Positions 10,701-21,971 of a stretch of 64,000 bases of DNA are shown in pieces. The notes under the pieces are model-generated. The model saw only the letters and a program-made list of their open reading frames with translations. It did no database searches and had not been told where the DNA came from. Made by a program: the position numbers and the translations under genes. Numbering within the stretch: the stretch's first letter is position 1; every line of letters starts with the position of its first letter. The stretch is taken from the NCBI GenBank assembly GCA_033807775.1, contig CM066324.1, positions 134,717,501 to 134,781,500 of the forward strand. The letters run 5' to 3'. The DNA is from Saussurea involucrata. Its lineage: Eukaryota; Streptophyta; Magnoliopsida; Asterales; Asteraceae.

Positions 10701-12609
10701 TATTGTTATATATAGATAAAGTGCGGTGGTATTTTATTTCAACGTATGATAGTGTTATATATAGATAAAGTGCGGTGGTATTTTATTTCAACGTATCATA
10801 TTGTTATATATAGATAAAGTGCGGTGGTATTTTATTTCAACGTATAATAGTGTTATATATAGATAAAGTGCGGTGGTATTTTATTTCAACGTATCATATT
10901 GTTATATATAGATAAAGTGCGGTGGTATTTTATTTCAACGTATAATAGTGTTATATATAGATAAAGTGCGGTGGTATTTTATTTCAACGTATAATAGTGT
11001 TATATATAGATAAAGTGCGGTTTATTTTATTTCAACGTATCATATTGTTATATATAGATAAAGTGCGGTGGTATTTTTTTTCAACGTATCATATTGTTAT
11101 ATATAGATAACGTGCGGTGGTATTTTATTTCAACGTATAATAGTGTTATATATAGATAAAGTGCGGTGGTATTTTATTTCAACGTATAATAGTGTTATAT
11201 ATAGATAAAGTGCGGTTTATTTTATTTCAACGTATCATATTGTTATATATAGATAAAGTGCGGTGGTATTTTATTTCAACGTATAATAGTGTTATATATA
11301 GATAAAGTGCGGTTTATTTTATTTCAACGTATCATATTGTTATATATAGATAAAGTGCGGTGGTATTTTATTTCAACTTATAATAGTGTTATATATAGAT
11401 AAAGTGCGGTTTATTTTATTTCAACGTATCATATTGTTATATATAGATAAAGTGCGGTGGTATTTTATTTCAACGTATAATAGTGTTATATATAGATAAA
11501 GTGCGGTTTATTTTATTTCAACGTATCATATTGTTATATATAGATAAAGTGCGGTTTAGGGACCCTAGTTGTCATTCTTAAAAGTTTAGGACCTAATTGG
11601 CATTCTTAAAAGTTTAGGGACCTAAGTTGTCATTCTTAAAACCGTAGGGACCTAAGTTGTCATTCTTAAAAAACACATTCTTAACAATTTTTTTATAAAA
11701 ACAGATTTTTTATAAAAAATTGTTAAGAGTGTGTTTTTATAAAAAAGTTGTTATAGTTTTATGGTTTTATGTTTGAATGTGATATTTGTATGTTATAATG
11801 TGTATGTTGTTATAGTGTGTTTTTTCATATAAAAATTGTTAAGAGTGTTTTTTTATAAAAAAAATTGTTAAAAGTGTGTTTTTATAAAAGCACACTCTTA
11901 ACAATTTTTTATAAAAAAACTGTTAAAAGTGTGTTTTTATAAAAACACACTCTTAACAATTTTTTATAAATAAAACTGTTTTTATAAAAAATTGTTAAGG
12001 GTGTGTTTTTATAAAAAAAATTGTTAAAAGTGTGTTTTTATAAAAAAAAAACATTTTTAACAATTTTTTTATAATAACACACTCTTAACAATTTTTTTAT
12101 AAAAAAACACTTTTAACAATTTTTTTATGAAAAAACACACTATAACAACATACACATTATAACATACAAATATCACATTCAAACATAAAACCATAAAACT
12201 ATAACAATTTTTTATAAAAACACACTGTTAACAATATTTTATAAAAAAACTGTTTTTATAAAAAATTGTTAATGGTGTGTTTTTATAAAAAAATTGTTAA
12301 GAGTGTGTTTTAAAAAAAACACATTTTTAACAATTTTTTTATAATAACACACTCTTAACAATTTTTTTATAAAAAAACACTCTTAACAATTTTTTTATAA
12401 AAAAACACACTATAACAACATACACATTATAACATAGAAATATCACATTCAAACATAAAACCATACATATCATGTTAAGCATAGAACATATTCAAACATA
12501 AGTTATAAACACTATAACAACCTACAAATCATATATCTTAACTTAAAATAACATACAAAAAATAACAAAAAACATAAGGAAAACATACCACATAGGTAAT
12601 ACGAGACAT
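7379..12609 (-). CDS. DUF1985 / ULP1-like cysteine protease gene, 11-exon model with one in-frame stop
   Basis: Model, all introns GT..AG and all phase 0: exons 12589-12609, 9924-10598, 9694-9834, 9218-9613, 9053-9142, 8902-8973, 8751-8822, 8597-8671, 8115-8516, 7865-8035, 7379-7786 (2523 bp, about 840 codons). Exon 2 holds the DUF1985-like domain, exons 4-8 a low-complexity Ser/Tyr/Pro/Gly linker, exon 9 a Lys-rich basic stretch, and exons 10-11 the ULP1 C48 protease. The protease shows HWLLGVF (His), YDSDS (Asp) and NADCGVWVC (Cys). ULP1 enzymes cleave SUMO precursors or conjugates; MULE-borne copies are known but their role is not. Exon 4 contains TAG at 9425-9427 where sister repeat units have TAC, so the product is probably truncated unless read through. 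A TATA box lies about 130 bp upstream of the ATG. Confidence 0.8.
8597..8973 (-). repeat. Tandemly duplicated 151-bp exon-intron units (exons 6-8)
   Basis: Exons 6 (8902-8973) and 7 (8751-8822) are 72 bp each and nearly identical (AGMSGAGMSQTPF). Exon 8 (8597-8671) starts with the same AGMSGA. Their introns are also copies of each other, giving a 151-bp period (ATTGATCAT at 8681, 8832, 8983). Splice sites are retained in every unit (GCAG or GTAG acceptors, GTAAGT donors). All introns are phase 0, so gain or loss of a unit would not shift the frame. Confidence 0.85.
9353..9432 (-). repeat. 24-bp repeats encoding SSSYQPAR, with an in-frame TAG
   Basis: Three to four 24-bp units in exon 4 encode SSSYQPAR on the minus strand. 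In the first unit in reading order the Tyr TAC codon is TAG (9425-9427), truncating the modelled protein after about 300 residues. Confidence 0.8.
9924..10598 (-). CDS. Exon 2: DUF1985-like domain
   Basis: This exon encodes 225 residues. The central segment around FGRREFCLITGLRFGE (about residues 95-110) is the signature of DUF1985, a plant domain of unknown function that commonly accompanies ULP1 domains in transposon-borne genes. The exon begins after a TGTAG acceptor (10599-10603) and joins the seven-codon first exon MSRITYV in frame. It ends at AAG before GTTAGA. Apart from acting as a possible substrate or partner module, its function is unknown. The frame upstream of 10598 is closed (TAG at the acceptor), which supports the short separate first exon. 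Confidence 0.8.
10614..11558. repeat. 49-bp satellite array inside intron 1
   Basis: About 18-20 head-to-tail units of ATAGATAAAGTGCGGTGGTA plus TTTTATTTCAACGTATMATA, period 49 bp (46 bp in units with CGGTTTATTTT). Two variants (GTATCATATT and GTATAATAGT) partly alternate. There are no unique spacers, so it is not a CRISPR array. It lies within the 1990-bp first intron (10599-12588) of the ULP1-like gene. Confidence 0.95.
11670..12285. repeat. About 0.6-kb palindrome inside intron 1
   Basis: Positions 11750-11829 and 12126-12205 are perfect 80-bp inverted copies, and the similarity continues outward through TTTTTATAAAAAATTGTTAA blocks on both sides. The space between the arms is built of the same short inverted blocks. 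A third, direct copy of the right-arm core is at about 12403-12465. Transcription of the intron would give a long AU-rich hairpin. Confidence 0.9.
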
Positions 12610-12736
12610 CTTCACAAAACCCGAACGCGTATTCCACACGACAAAATTGAGAGAGTGGGAGAAAATTGAGAGAGTTTGATTAAAATTGAGAGAGTGATTA
12701 AAAAAATGAGAGTGCCGTTTTTTGGTCCCCCCCCCC

Positions 12737-12743
12737 TTATATA
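12737..12743 (-). promoter_or_regulatory. TATA box of the ULP1-like gene
   Basis: TATATAA on the minus strand, about 130 bp upstream of the modelled ATG (12607-12609), next to a C/G homopolymer run. The spacing fits a short 5' leader. Confidence 0.55.
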
Positions 12744-12821
12744 GTGCGGCCGAATAAAAATTAGGGTTTGGTTCGTCAAACAGACTTTAGGGTTAACCCT
12801 GTGCCGACACGTGGCACTATT

Positions 12822-13049
12822 GCCCGCGATCGCGGGGGGTCAAAGAAAGTCAAACGCGGGCAGAGACCAAAACTGCACACGCGGGCATTCTTGAGGGGGG
12901 AAAGTTGGACCTCGGGCATTCTTGAGGGACTAACGCGGGCAAAGTGGGCAAACTTTGGACACGTGTAGCCCGCGATCGCGGGGGTCAACGAGAGTCAAAC
13001 GCGGGCAGGGACCAAAACTGCACACGCGGGCATTCTTGAGGGGGGAAAG
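12822..13049. repeat. 146-bp tandem repeat at the MULE right end
   Basis: Copies start at GCCCGCGATCGCGGG (12822) and again at 12968, each with AAACGCGGGCAGRGACCAAA and ACACGCGGGCATTCTTGAGG. The second copy is interrupted at 13050 by LTR element A and resumes at 21901 with CTGGACCGCGGGCATTC. Confidence 0.85.
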
Positions 13050-15408
13050 TGTAAAGCCTGTGTCCCGGTATGTTTATTTATATTTTAATTAATTGCTTTA
13101 ATTTCGTTCTTTTAGCGAATCTTTACTAATGGGGTTAGCAAGTTTGACCAAATGCGTAATAAATCTTTAAATAATTTAAAATGTTTACCTTTGATTGTTT
13201 TGGTTAGTGGTTTGGCGTCAAAAAGGACCTTATTGCTAACTTGGTTGCATTTTGGGTAGTTAAGGGAAGTCCTTAGAAGTCGAGGGACCTTTTCCGTCTT
13301 TTGGTGAAATTTGAAACATGGATTCGGCCCATGCAAAGGGAGGGCCGAGACCCCCTTTTTGCTATCTCGTTTTTATTTCTTTTCTTGTATTCTAAGCAAA
13401 ACAAAACCTACCCCCAAAACCCTATTGTTCTTTGCTTTGTGTGGTGCGGCAACGAGTAGAGAAGAACCGAGAGAGAGGGAGAGTGATCGAGAGAAGGAGA
13501 GGGACGAGAGGAAAGGACCAGCGGCAGCAGCCCTCGCCGCCGCTACTGCTGTCGCCGGAGACCGCCACCATCGGCTGTCGTCGGAGGAGTCGAGGGTGAG
13601 AGGTTTGGTTGTGGTGGTGAGACGCCGTCGTGAGGTATGTGGTTCTCGTTAGTCTTGTTCTTTTCTTTTCCTTTTCGTTTTTCCGGCGAGACCACCACCG
13701 CCGCACGCCGCCGCTGCGGTGGCTGTAGGTGGAGGGTGGTGGCAGTGGGTGTCACACGTAGCGTAAGACCCGAATCGTTAAGCCTTGAACCGTTTTTATA
13801 AGTTATCTTTTATGAAAATTTTAGTGTGCTGTCCAGTTTTCGCGCAACCATAACTTTTCCGTCGTAACTCCGTTTGAGCCGAAACTGGCGCCCACGGTTC
13901 AAGTTCAGGGTCGAGCACGTTTTCCGTGTTTTAGCGGAAAACTGGTTCGGTCTCTAGCTGGGCGAAAAAGTGGTCGCAAGTTCGGTGTTTCGTCATTTTA
14001 TGTGAAAATTAGTTTTCTGTCCAGTTCGTATTTCGGCCATAACTTCCTCGTCGTAACTCGGTTTGAGGCGATTCTGGTGTCCACGGTTCACATTCTGTGT
14101 CGGGCACGTTTTTCGTGTTTTAGCGAAAGGCTGGTTTGGCCCCTAGCTAGGCGGAAAACTTATGTTTTTACAGCAGGTCGGTAAGCCGACAGTGTTGTAA
14201 TCTGCCACTGTTTTGTCATGGTCATAACTTTCTGCTCGTAACTCGGTTTGGGGTGAAATCGGTGTCAAAAGTTCCCTTTTTGAGTCTAGAAACTTTTCTG
14301 TGTTTTATGCAAAACCCAGTTCGGGACGTAGCATGGTTCGTTTTGTCGTTTTATACTGAAAGGTGCTGAATTTTGCTGTTCCGGAAACTGTTTTTGTAAA
14401 ATCCGTAGTAAATTGTAGAAAAATCGTTAGGAGGCGTATAATATGTCCTCGGAACCCTAACTCAGAGTACTTTCTGGTCATGAAATAATATTGGGATTTT
14501 TCTGGGTTTATAGGGGTCGAAACAGGTCCCGAACAGACCTGTTTTGGGTGAACGGAATTTAGTTTTAGTGACGGTTTAAGCGTGTGTCGTGCCATAGGGT
14601 CCGGGTCTCGTATTGACACGTTTTAACATGCGTTTAGGTGCTGGGAAGTGACCGTAATTGTGGAGCTTGAATTGTGTTGTTAAGCTGGGCGCGCATTCGA
14701 GGTGAGTTCTCTCACTGTGTAGTTAGGGGTTGTATGCATGTCATAATAGTTTGTATGTACTACTGTCTTTGTGGTGTGAACTAGTTGTTTGTGGTGTGTA
14801 ATATTTGATTGGTTTGAATGCTTGGTATAAATGTGTTACATTACAATTCGGTGGGACCGAGGCCTCGATGGTACTGAGGTGTTGGTTACATTACAATTCG
14901 GTGGGACCGAGGCCTCGATGGTACTGAGGTGTTGGTTACATTACAATTCGGTGGGACCGAGGCCTCGATGGTACTGAGGTGTTGGATACATTACAATTCG
15001 GTGGGACCGAGGCCTCGATGGTACTGAGGTGTTGGATACATAATTACTTGTAGACGTTTACTCGTTTTATGTAACTGTGATGTTGTTGCTTATGTGCGGA
15101 TAGGGGTGATGTGTATATAATTCCTATCTGCGCATGTGTTTGAATTCACTAAGCTTCGTGCTTACCCTTTCCCATGAACTGTGGTTTCAGGTCCGAGCGG
15201 CTCCAAGGCGTGACGAGTACACACTGGCGCGCGAGGAGAGCTGGTTGTTTTATGATTATAATAATTAAACGTTTATTCCGCTGATTTTAATTTATAAGGA
15301 TATTAATTATGTGTTTGCAAACGAAACGTTGGTATCAATTAATGAGTTGTTATAAATAAATTGTTTATTTAAAAATTTAAATTTGCTTGTAATTTTTGGG
15401 ACGTTACA
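13050..15408 (+). repeat. 5' LTR of element A (2359 bp)
   Basis: TG..CA ends. It contains about three degenerate ~190-bp modules around CCATAACTTTTCCGTCGTAA, a CGCCGCC-rich segment near 13530-13740 and four 50-bp repeats (14836-15035). It differs from the 3' LTR by few substitutions and one repeat unit, which indicates a recent insertion. Confidence 0.93.
14836..15035. repeat. 4 x 50-bp repeat in the A 5' LTR
   Basis: The unit is TTACATTACAATTCGGTGGG followed by ACCGAGGCCTCGATGGTACT and GAGGTGTTGG. The 3' LTR has three units (21378-21527). Confidence 0.95.
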
Positions 15409-15411
15409 ACT

Positions 15412-15423
15412 TGGAATCAGAGC
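15412..15423 (+). other. Primer binding site of element A (tRNA-Met type)
   Basis: TGGAATCAGAGC lies 3 bp after the 5' LTR. It matches the initiator-Met tRNA 3' complement seen in elements B and C (TGGTATCAGAGC) except for one base. Confidence 0.8.
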
Positions 15424-18400
15424 ACAGCTTGAGTGAATCAAACGCACCTCGGTGTGTTTGGTCTCAAGTTGCGGCTGGGAAATTTTCAAATTCTTTATTA
15501 AATCTTTTTGGAAATAAAAGAAAAAGTAAAGACCCGTTCGAGGAACGGTGATCGGAGGCGCAGTGTGTACAGTCAGCCGGAGCCAAAGGGGAAAGGTACA
15601 GCACTTAGTGTTTTATTGCTTTCTAGATCATAGGGTATGCATGCTAGATTGCCTGTTGTGGACACTATGCGGTATGTTGAACTACTTGCTATTAGGAATT
15701 TATGCTAATTATGATAGGTTACTAAGTGAATGCCCTCTAGGTTGTATGCAGTAAGAGATTTATAGCCTTAGAATATTCGATTTAGTTCTATTGCGCAGCT
15801 CTTGTTTGAGTCCAACCGTTCTAGGATAGAGTCTTGTATTCGACTGTCTATTTATTTCGCACTGCATATAATCGGGTATTCGCGAGGTCACTCGTCATAA
15901 TTAGTAGGGATTCGGTGGTAGCAAGGGTAGTGGGATAAGAGGAAATTCCTAGGGAGCTAGGAAGGGTGGATGTATATATATGCTGGTGCAGGCATATGGT
16001 TAATTATATATTTAATTGTTGTTGTATGATCGGGGTGACCGATGGTTTATTAAGTATACATTTGTGGCTGTCTGATCGGGGAGACCGATGGTGTTATATA
16101 TACAGTAGTTGTATGAGTTGCCTGTTTAGGATATGTTCTTGAACTGGCATGTGTGGATTAATTATTTTATGTGTATAGTTTCGGCGAGAAACTACTTGGA
16201 CCCTCGGGATGAGACTCGGAACGAGCGATGATAGGTGTGGAAGGTAGTAGTAGAGCTCCTACTACCGGAAGCACAAGATCAATGCTCGAGTCGGGGAAGT
16301 CACGAGGAATCCAAGGAGTTGGGCGTGAGTGTTGTTAGTGTGCGTTGTTATGTGCTAATAACGCGTTGTATTATCTACCCTGAATAGCCGTCACGAGGAG
16401 AGACAAATATAGTAGATCCACTGGTACATGTGTGTACTTGACTTGCTTTGATGGGATGATCGTTGGGGTAGTGTCGAAGGTTCTAAACTAGCAGTCGTTG
16501 GGATAGAAGGACGTGTCTAGTAGCAATCACTTGGGGTGACGATAAGGATGTGGTTTGTTTTAAGTAGACCATTTCGGGTCAAAAATTGGCAATAGTGCTA
16601 GAATCATAGGCTTTTGAGCCGACTTTGATTTGAGGAAAACCCGTAAGATGATTTGATGTGATTTCCCAACTTGCCTTAAGAGATTTAAATGTCCGGATGG
16701 CGATTGTGGATCGGGAGTTTTGGAGGGATATGAGTCGAGACATCGAATGCCGACTGAGTCATGCACAAAGTCTATTTTGAAAATAGGGTTGCATTAACTA
16801 CTCTTTGTGTTTCCAGTCCTTATATGGATTGTGTTTTGGAATTTTGGGAAATGTTTAGCACACGCACAAGATGTTATATTATGGTTTTGAAAATGCTTGA
16901 AACCGTTTTATCACGGGAGTTGAAAACTTTGTAAAAGATTGTTTCATTTGATTATTTTCCAACGGTTCTTTCGGGTACGAGAATATCCGTGTTTTGTGGT
17001 GGTTAAGATGTTGGGTAAGTGACTACGGCTTGAGACTCTAACATTGGAACTCCTCCACATGTGTTAGAGTTGAGACGGAAAGTTACATTCCACGATGTCT
17101 GTTTAAAGGCTATTTTAGTGACTTGTCTAAAATGAGTTTGGAATTCTAGTGTCGCTTAACTTTTCGTTCGAAAGTTTGTGTTACTAAGTGTTTTATTGCA
17201 AATAGTTCAGTGTGTGGATTGATTCATGCGTGACATAAGTGATGCATGGAAGAATTTTGGTAACATTTCATAAGGAGTTGTTTTGTGCGCTTTTTTTTTA
17301 GTCAGCTAAAGGTTTTATTGACATTTCCATGAAAATGCGATTTATCGACTTAGGGGTATGCATACTGGGGTAACCTTTGTTCTCGGCATTTTGATGAACG
17401 AGTCGTGCAAGAAAATGCTTTAGTTCCTTTTTGTCGAAATGAAAGACCATTTGATCCAAGGAGTGTTTTAATGTTGTAAACATCATGCATACGATTACAA
17501 TGTGTTATATTTTGGAAATATAAATGCGTAGATTTTTGACATTCGGTTAATTTAGAATTACCGTTCATTTTTTTTGGGAAATTAAAAACTTTTGCTTTGG
17601 AGAAAACGAGTATTTTGAGCATTTTCGATAAATACATTTTTTAAACTATAATGTTTTGACATTATATGTCCCAAGTACGAAACTTGAGGAAGTGTTACAA
17701 GCTTGCATGTCTGCCCCCAGTTTGAGATTTTACGAGGTTTTTAGTCGATATTTCCAATTATTAGAAGCGGACTGGTTTCTGTCTTCAAGTTTGCAACTTA
17801 CACGAGACAATTGTGTTTTAACAAAAATATATTTGTAAACCGTGTCATCGTTTTGTGTAACTAGCTGACGCGCGAAATATTTGTGGCGAACCCTGTGCCA
17901 CGTCATTTATGATTAAAAAGAGGAATTTTTGAATCAAACGTCGTGAAACTTATTTTGAATTATGTGCACACCTTTGTCGGACCCTGTTTAAGGTCAGCGG
18001 TTACCTTTAGTGCATGTCATGAGTCAATCCATACTGGAATCGAGACGGTTCATTTTAAAGAAATTATTTATTACGCTTTGCTTTTGTGTGAGTAAACCGA
18101 ACTGCAATGGAACGATTTTCAACGTGATTTTTCCTATGTGGGACGAGCGTGTCCAGTTTTGCGTAACTATCGATCTGGTAATAGTAGTTTTATTGCTTAC
18201 GATCTTTTTGAGATGAAAATCCTGATGTTGAAAATATTTTGTAAATGATTTTGTAAACCATTTGGGGAAATGTGCTTTTAAGTGTCATGTGTCATTTCGA
18301 GAATTTTCAGGGTATGAGTCCTTTTGGAAAACTCTTTTGGTTAACCCGTATTGAGTCTGGGACTAAGGTTGATTTCAGAGTGTTGCTTGCTTAAACTTTG

Positions 18401-19222
18401 TTTAAACGCATTTTCCGATCTATGGGTCTAGCAAGCGTGGAGCATTTTGCTCGGTTTTGACTTGGAGTTAGTCATGGGCCTATTGCCCGGGTTTAATGGC
18501 TCGATGTGGAGTCTAGTTGATGAGTTGTTTTTGTCGCACCGTTTGGCATTCTTTGCACGGTGAGTGTTTACATGTTTGGGTGAGTGAGTCAATCCGGAAT
18601 AGGCATATTGTTGGTAGGTTGTTTGCTTTGGATCCTTAGACACGTTAGTCAGTCGTTGGTAATGGTCGGTTGGGTATCTCGGGGTGGGACCCCGGTATTC
18701 ATGTGTTTTAACCTAGACTTTCCAGTAGGTACTAGGAGGATATAGTTGTGGGCACTTACCTGGGAGGTAGTTCCGGTATGCTGGGTCTTGAGGCGTTACC
18801 TGGGAGGTAGACGTCAAGGTGTATCCTCGATACGGTGTGACTTGGCTTCGTAGAGCAAGTGTGGATGGTACGTCGACGGAGGAAGGTAGGTATTCCACGC
18901 GCGTTAGTACTGTAGGCCGAATAGTATCGGTTAAGGGATTGATGCCCTTTGTTATTAAGAGAATAAATGCGCATCAACCATTTCGAGGTAGGTGGTATAT
19001 TTAGGTGTCGACTTTTGGGCTTGAGGCCAAACACCTTTAGTAATCGGAGAGTTGTAGCCAATGTTAAGATAATCATGGTGATGATAATAGTAACCCTGAA
19101 ATGATCACTTGTGATGAATGGTTGTGGTGGAACGATCTACGTGTGTGTTAGTGATTTGGTAGTGGGGGATATCTATTGGTGTTAGTGTCTAGGATAGTGC
19201 CACGCTTATTTGAGTTACTGAA

Positions 19223-19360
19223 ATCGGTTGGACCGATGTTCGGCGGGTGGCCGATGTTTGTTATTGTGATCGGTTAGACCGATGTTCGGCGGGTGGCCGA
19301 TATTTGTTATTGCAATCGGTTGGACCGATGTTCGGCAGGGGGTCGATGTTTTGTTGATAT
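19223..19360. repeat. 3 x 46-bp repeat in element A
   Basis: The unit starts ATCGGTTGGACCGATGTTCG, with starts at 19223, 19269 and 19315. It is non-coding. Confidence 0.85.
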
Positions 19361-19577
19361 AATTTATTGAAAATCTTTGGAGTCTATTAGAATTTGTGGT
19401 AGTTAATCGACAGTTAAGGGTAGGAAGGATCGTAGTCGGGTATCCTGTAGGGTATATTGGTAAGCACCATTAGAAGGGTTAGAGCTTGAAAGTGGTTTGA
19501 GTTTGGGATATCATCAAATGCGAGAGAATTATTAGAAGCTGTTTGTGGACGTAGACTTCGGGGGCGAAGTCTAATCC

Positions 19578-19591
19578 AAGTGGGGGAGAGT
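19578..19591 (+). other. Polypurine tract of element A
   Basis: AAGTGGGGGAGAGT directly before the 3' LTR. The same tract precedes the 3' LTRs of B and C. Confidence 0.8.
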
Positions 19592-21900
19592 TGTAAAGCC
19601 TGTGTCCCGGTATGTTTATTTATATTTTAATTAATTGCTTTAATTTCGTTCTTTTAGCGAATCTTTACTAATGGGGTTAGCAAGTTTAACCAAATGCGTA
19701 ATAAATCTTTAAATAATTTAAAATGTTTACCTTTGATTGTTTTGGTTAGTGGTTTGGCGTCAAAAAGGACCTTATTGCTAACTTGGTTGCATTTTGGGTA
19801 GTTAAGGGAAGTCCTTAGAAGTCGAGGGACCTTTTCCGTCTTTTGGTGAAATTTGAAACATGGATTCGGCCCATGCAAAGGGAGGGCCGAGACCCCCTTT
19901 TTGCTATCTCGTTTTTATTTCTTTTCTTGTATTCTAAGCAAAACAAAACCTACCCCCAAAACCCTATTGTTCTTTGCTTTGTGTGGTGCGGCAACGAGTA
20001 GAGAAGAACCGAGAGAGAGGGAGAGTGGTCGAGAGAAGGAGAGGGACGAGAGGAAAGGACCAGCGGCAGCAGCCCTCGCCGCCGCTACTGCTGTCGCCGG
20101 AGACCGCCACCATCGGCTGTCGTCGGAGGAGTCGAGGGTGAGAGGTTTGGTTGTGGTGGTGAGACGCCGTCGTGAGGTATGTGGTTCTCGTTAGTCTTGT
20201 TCTTTTCTTTTCCTTTTCGTTTTTCCGGCGAGACCACCACCGCCGCACGCCGCCGCTGCGGTGGCTGTAGGTGGAGGGTGGTGGCAGTGGGTGTCACACG
20301 TAGCGTAAGACCCGAATCGTTAAGCCTTGAACCGTTTTTATAAGTTATCTTTTATGAAAATTTTAGTGTGCTGTCCAGTTTTCGCGCAACCATAACTTTT
20401 CCTTCGTAACTCCGTTTGAGCCGAAACTGGCGCCCACGGTTCAAGTTCAGGGTCGAGCACGTTTTCCGTGTTTTAGCGGAAAACTGGTTCGGTCTCTAGC
20501 TGGGCGAAAAAGTGGTCGCAAGTTCGGTGTTTCGTCATTTTATGTGAAAATTAGTTTTCTGTCCAGTTCGTATTTCGGCCATAACTTCCTCGTCGTAACT
20601 CGGTTTGAGGCGATTCTGGTGTCCACGGTTCACATTCTGTGTCGGGCACGTTTTTCGTGTTTTAGCGAAAGGCTGGTTCGGCCCCTAGCTAGGCGGAAAA
20701 CTTCTGTTTTTACAGCAGGTCGGTAAGCCGACAGTGTTGTAATCTGCCACTGTTTTGTCATGGTCATAACTTTCTGCTCGTAACTCGGTTTGGGGTGAAA
20801 TCGGTGTCAAAAGTTCCCTTTTTGAGTCTAGAAACTTTTCTGTGTTTTATGCAAAACCCAGTTCGGGACGTAGCATGGGTCGTTTTGTCGTTTTATACTG
20901 AAATGTGCTGAATTTCACTGTTCCGGAAACTGTTTTTGTAAAATCCGTAGTAAATTGTAGAAAAATCGTTAGGAGGCGTATAATATGTCCTCGGAACCCT
21001 AACTCAGAGTACTTTCTGGTCATGAAATAATATTGGGATTTTTCTGGGTTTATAGGGGTCGAAACAGGTCCCGAACAGACCTGTTTTGGGTGAACGGAAT
21101 TTAGTTTTAGTGACGGTTTAAGCGTGTGTCGTGCCATAGGGTCCGGGTCTCGTATTGACACGTTTTAACATGCGTTTAGGTGCTGGGAAGTGACCGTAAT
21201 TGTGGAGCTTGAATTGTGTTGTTAAGCTGGGCGCGCATTCGAGGTGAGTTCTCTCACTGTGTAGTTAGGGGTTGTATGCATGTCATAATAGTTTGTATGT
21301 ACTACTGTCTTTGTGGTGTGAACTAGTTGTTTGTGGTGTGTAATATTTGATTGGTTTGAATGCTTGGTATAAATGTGTTACATTACAATTCGGTGGGACC
21401 GAGGCCTCGATGGTACTGAGGTGTTGGTTACATTACAATTCGGTGGGACCGAGGCCTCGATGGTACTGAGGTGTTGGATACATTACAATTCGGTGGGACC
21501 GAGGCATCGATGGTACTGAGGTGTTGGATACATAATTACTTGTAGACGTTTACTCGTTTTATGTAACTGTGATGTTGTTGCTTATGTGCGGATAGGGGTG
21601 ATGTGTATATAATTCCTATCTGCGCATGTGTTTGAATTCACTAAGCTTCGTGCTTACCCTTTCCCATGAACTGTGGTTTCAGGTCCGAGCGGCTCCAAGG
21701 CGTGACGAGTACACACTGGCGCGCGAGGAGAGCTGGTTGTTTTATGATTATAATAATTAAACGTTTATTCCGCTGATTTTAATTTATAAGGATATTAATT
21801 ATGTGTTTGCAAACGAAACGTTGGTATCAATTAATGAGTTGTTATAAATAAATTGTTTATTTAAAAATTTAAATTTGCTTGTAATTTTTGGGACGTTACA
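19592..21900 (+). repeat. 3' LTR of element A (2309 bp)
   Basis: Nearly identical to 13050-15408, with one 50-bp repeat unit fewer; isolated substitutions at about 19688, 20028 and 20402 are examples of the differences. Confidence 0.93.
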
Positions 21901-21971
21901 GAAAGCTGGACCGCGGGCATTCTTGAGGGACCAACGCGGGCAAAGTGGGCAAACTTTGGTGACACGTGGCC

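Larger units (their letters stand above)
13050..21900 (+). mobile_element. Non-coding LTR retrotransposon A, TSD GAAAG
   Basis: Two long LTRs (13050-15408 and 19592-21900) begin TGTAAAGCC and end GACGTTACA, flanked by GAAAG (13045-13049, 21901-21905). A tRNA-Met-type PBS follows the left LTR, and a purine-rich AAGTGGGGGAGAG tract precedes the right one. The 4.2-kb interior has no gag, protease, RT or integrase and no credible reading frame, so the element is a LARD-like non-autonomous retrotransposon. Its interior is related to elements B and C (shared TACCTGGGAGGTAGACGT and GCTTGAGGCCAAACACC blocks). Confidence 0.92.

Noticed and set aside
10614..11558. Regular short repeats resembling a CRISPR array
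   Set aside because: Units are contiguous 49-bp tandem copies with no unique spacers, in a plant intron.
13311..13755. Overlapping small reading frames on both strands in the A LTR (repeated at 19853-20297)
   Set aside because: They are GC-rich LTR leader sequence, open on both strands, duplicated with the LTR and without domain motifs; not genes.
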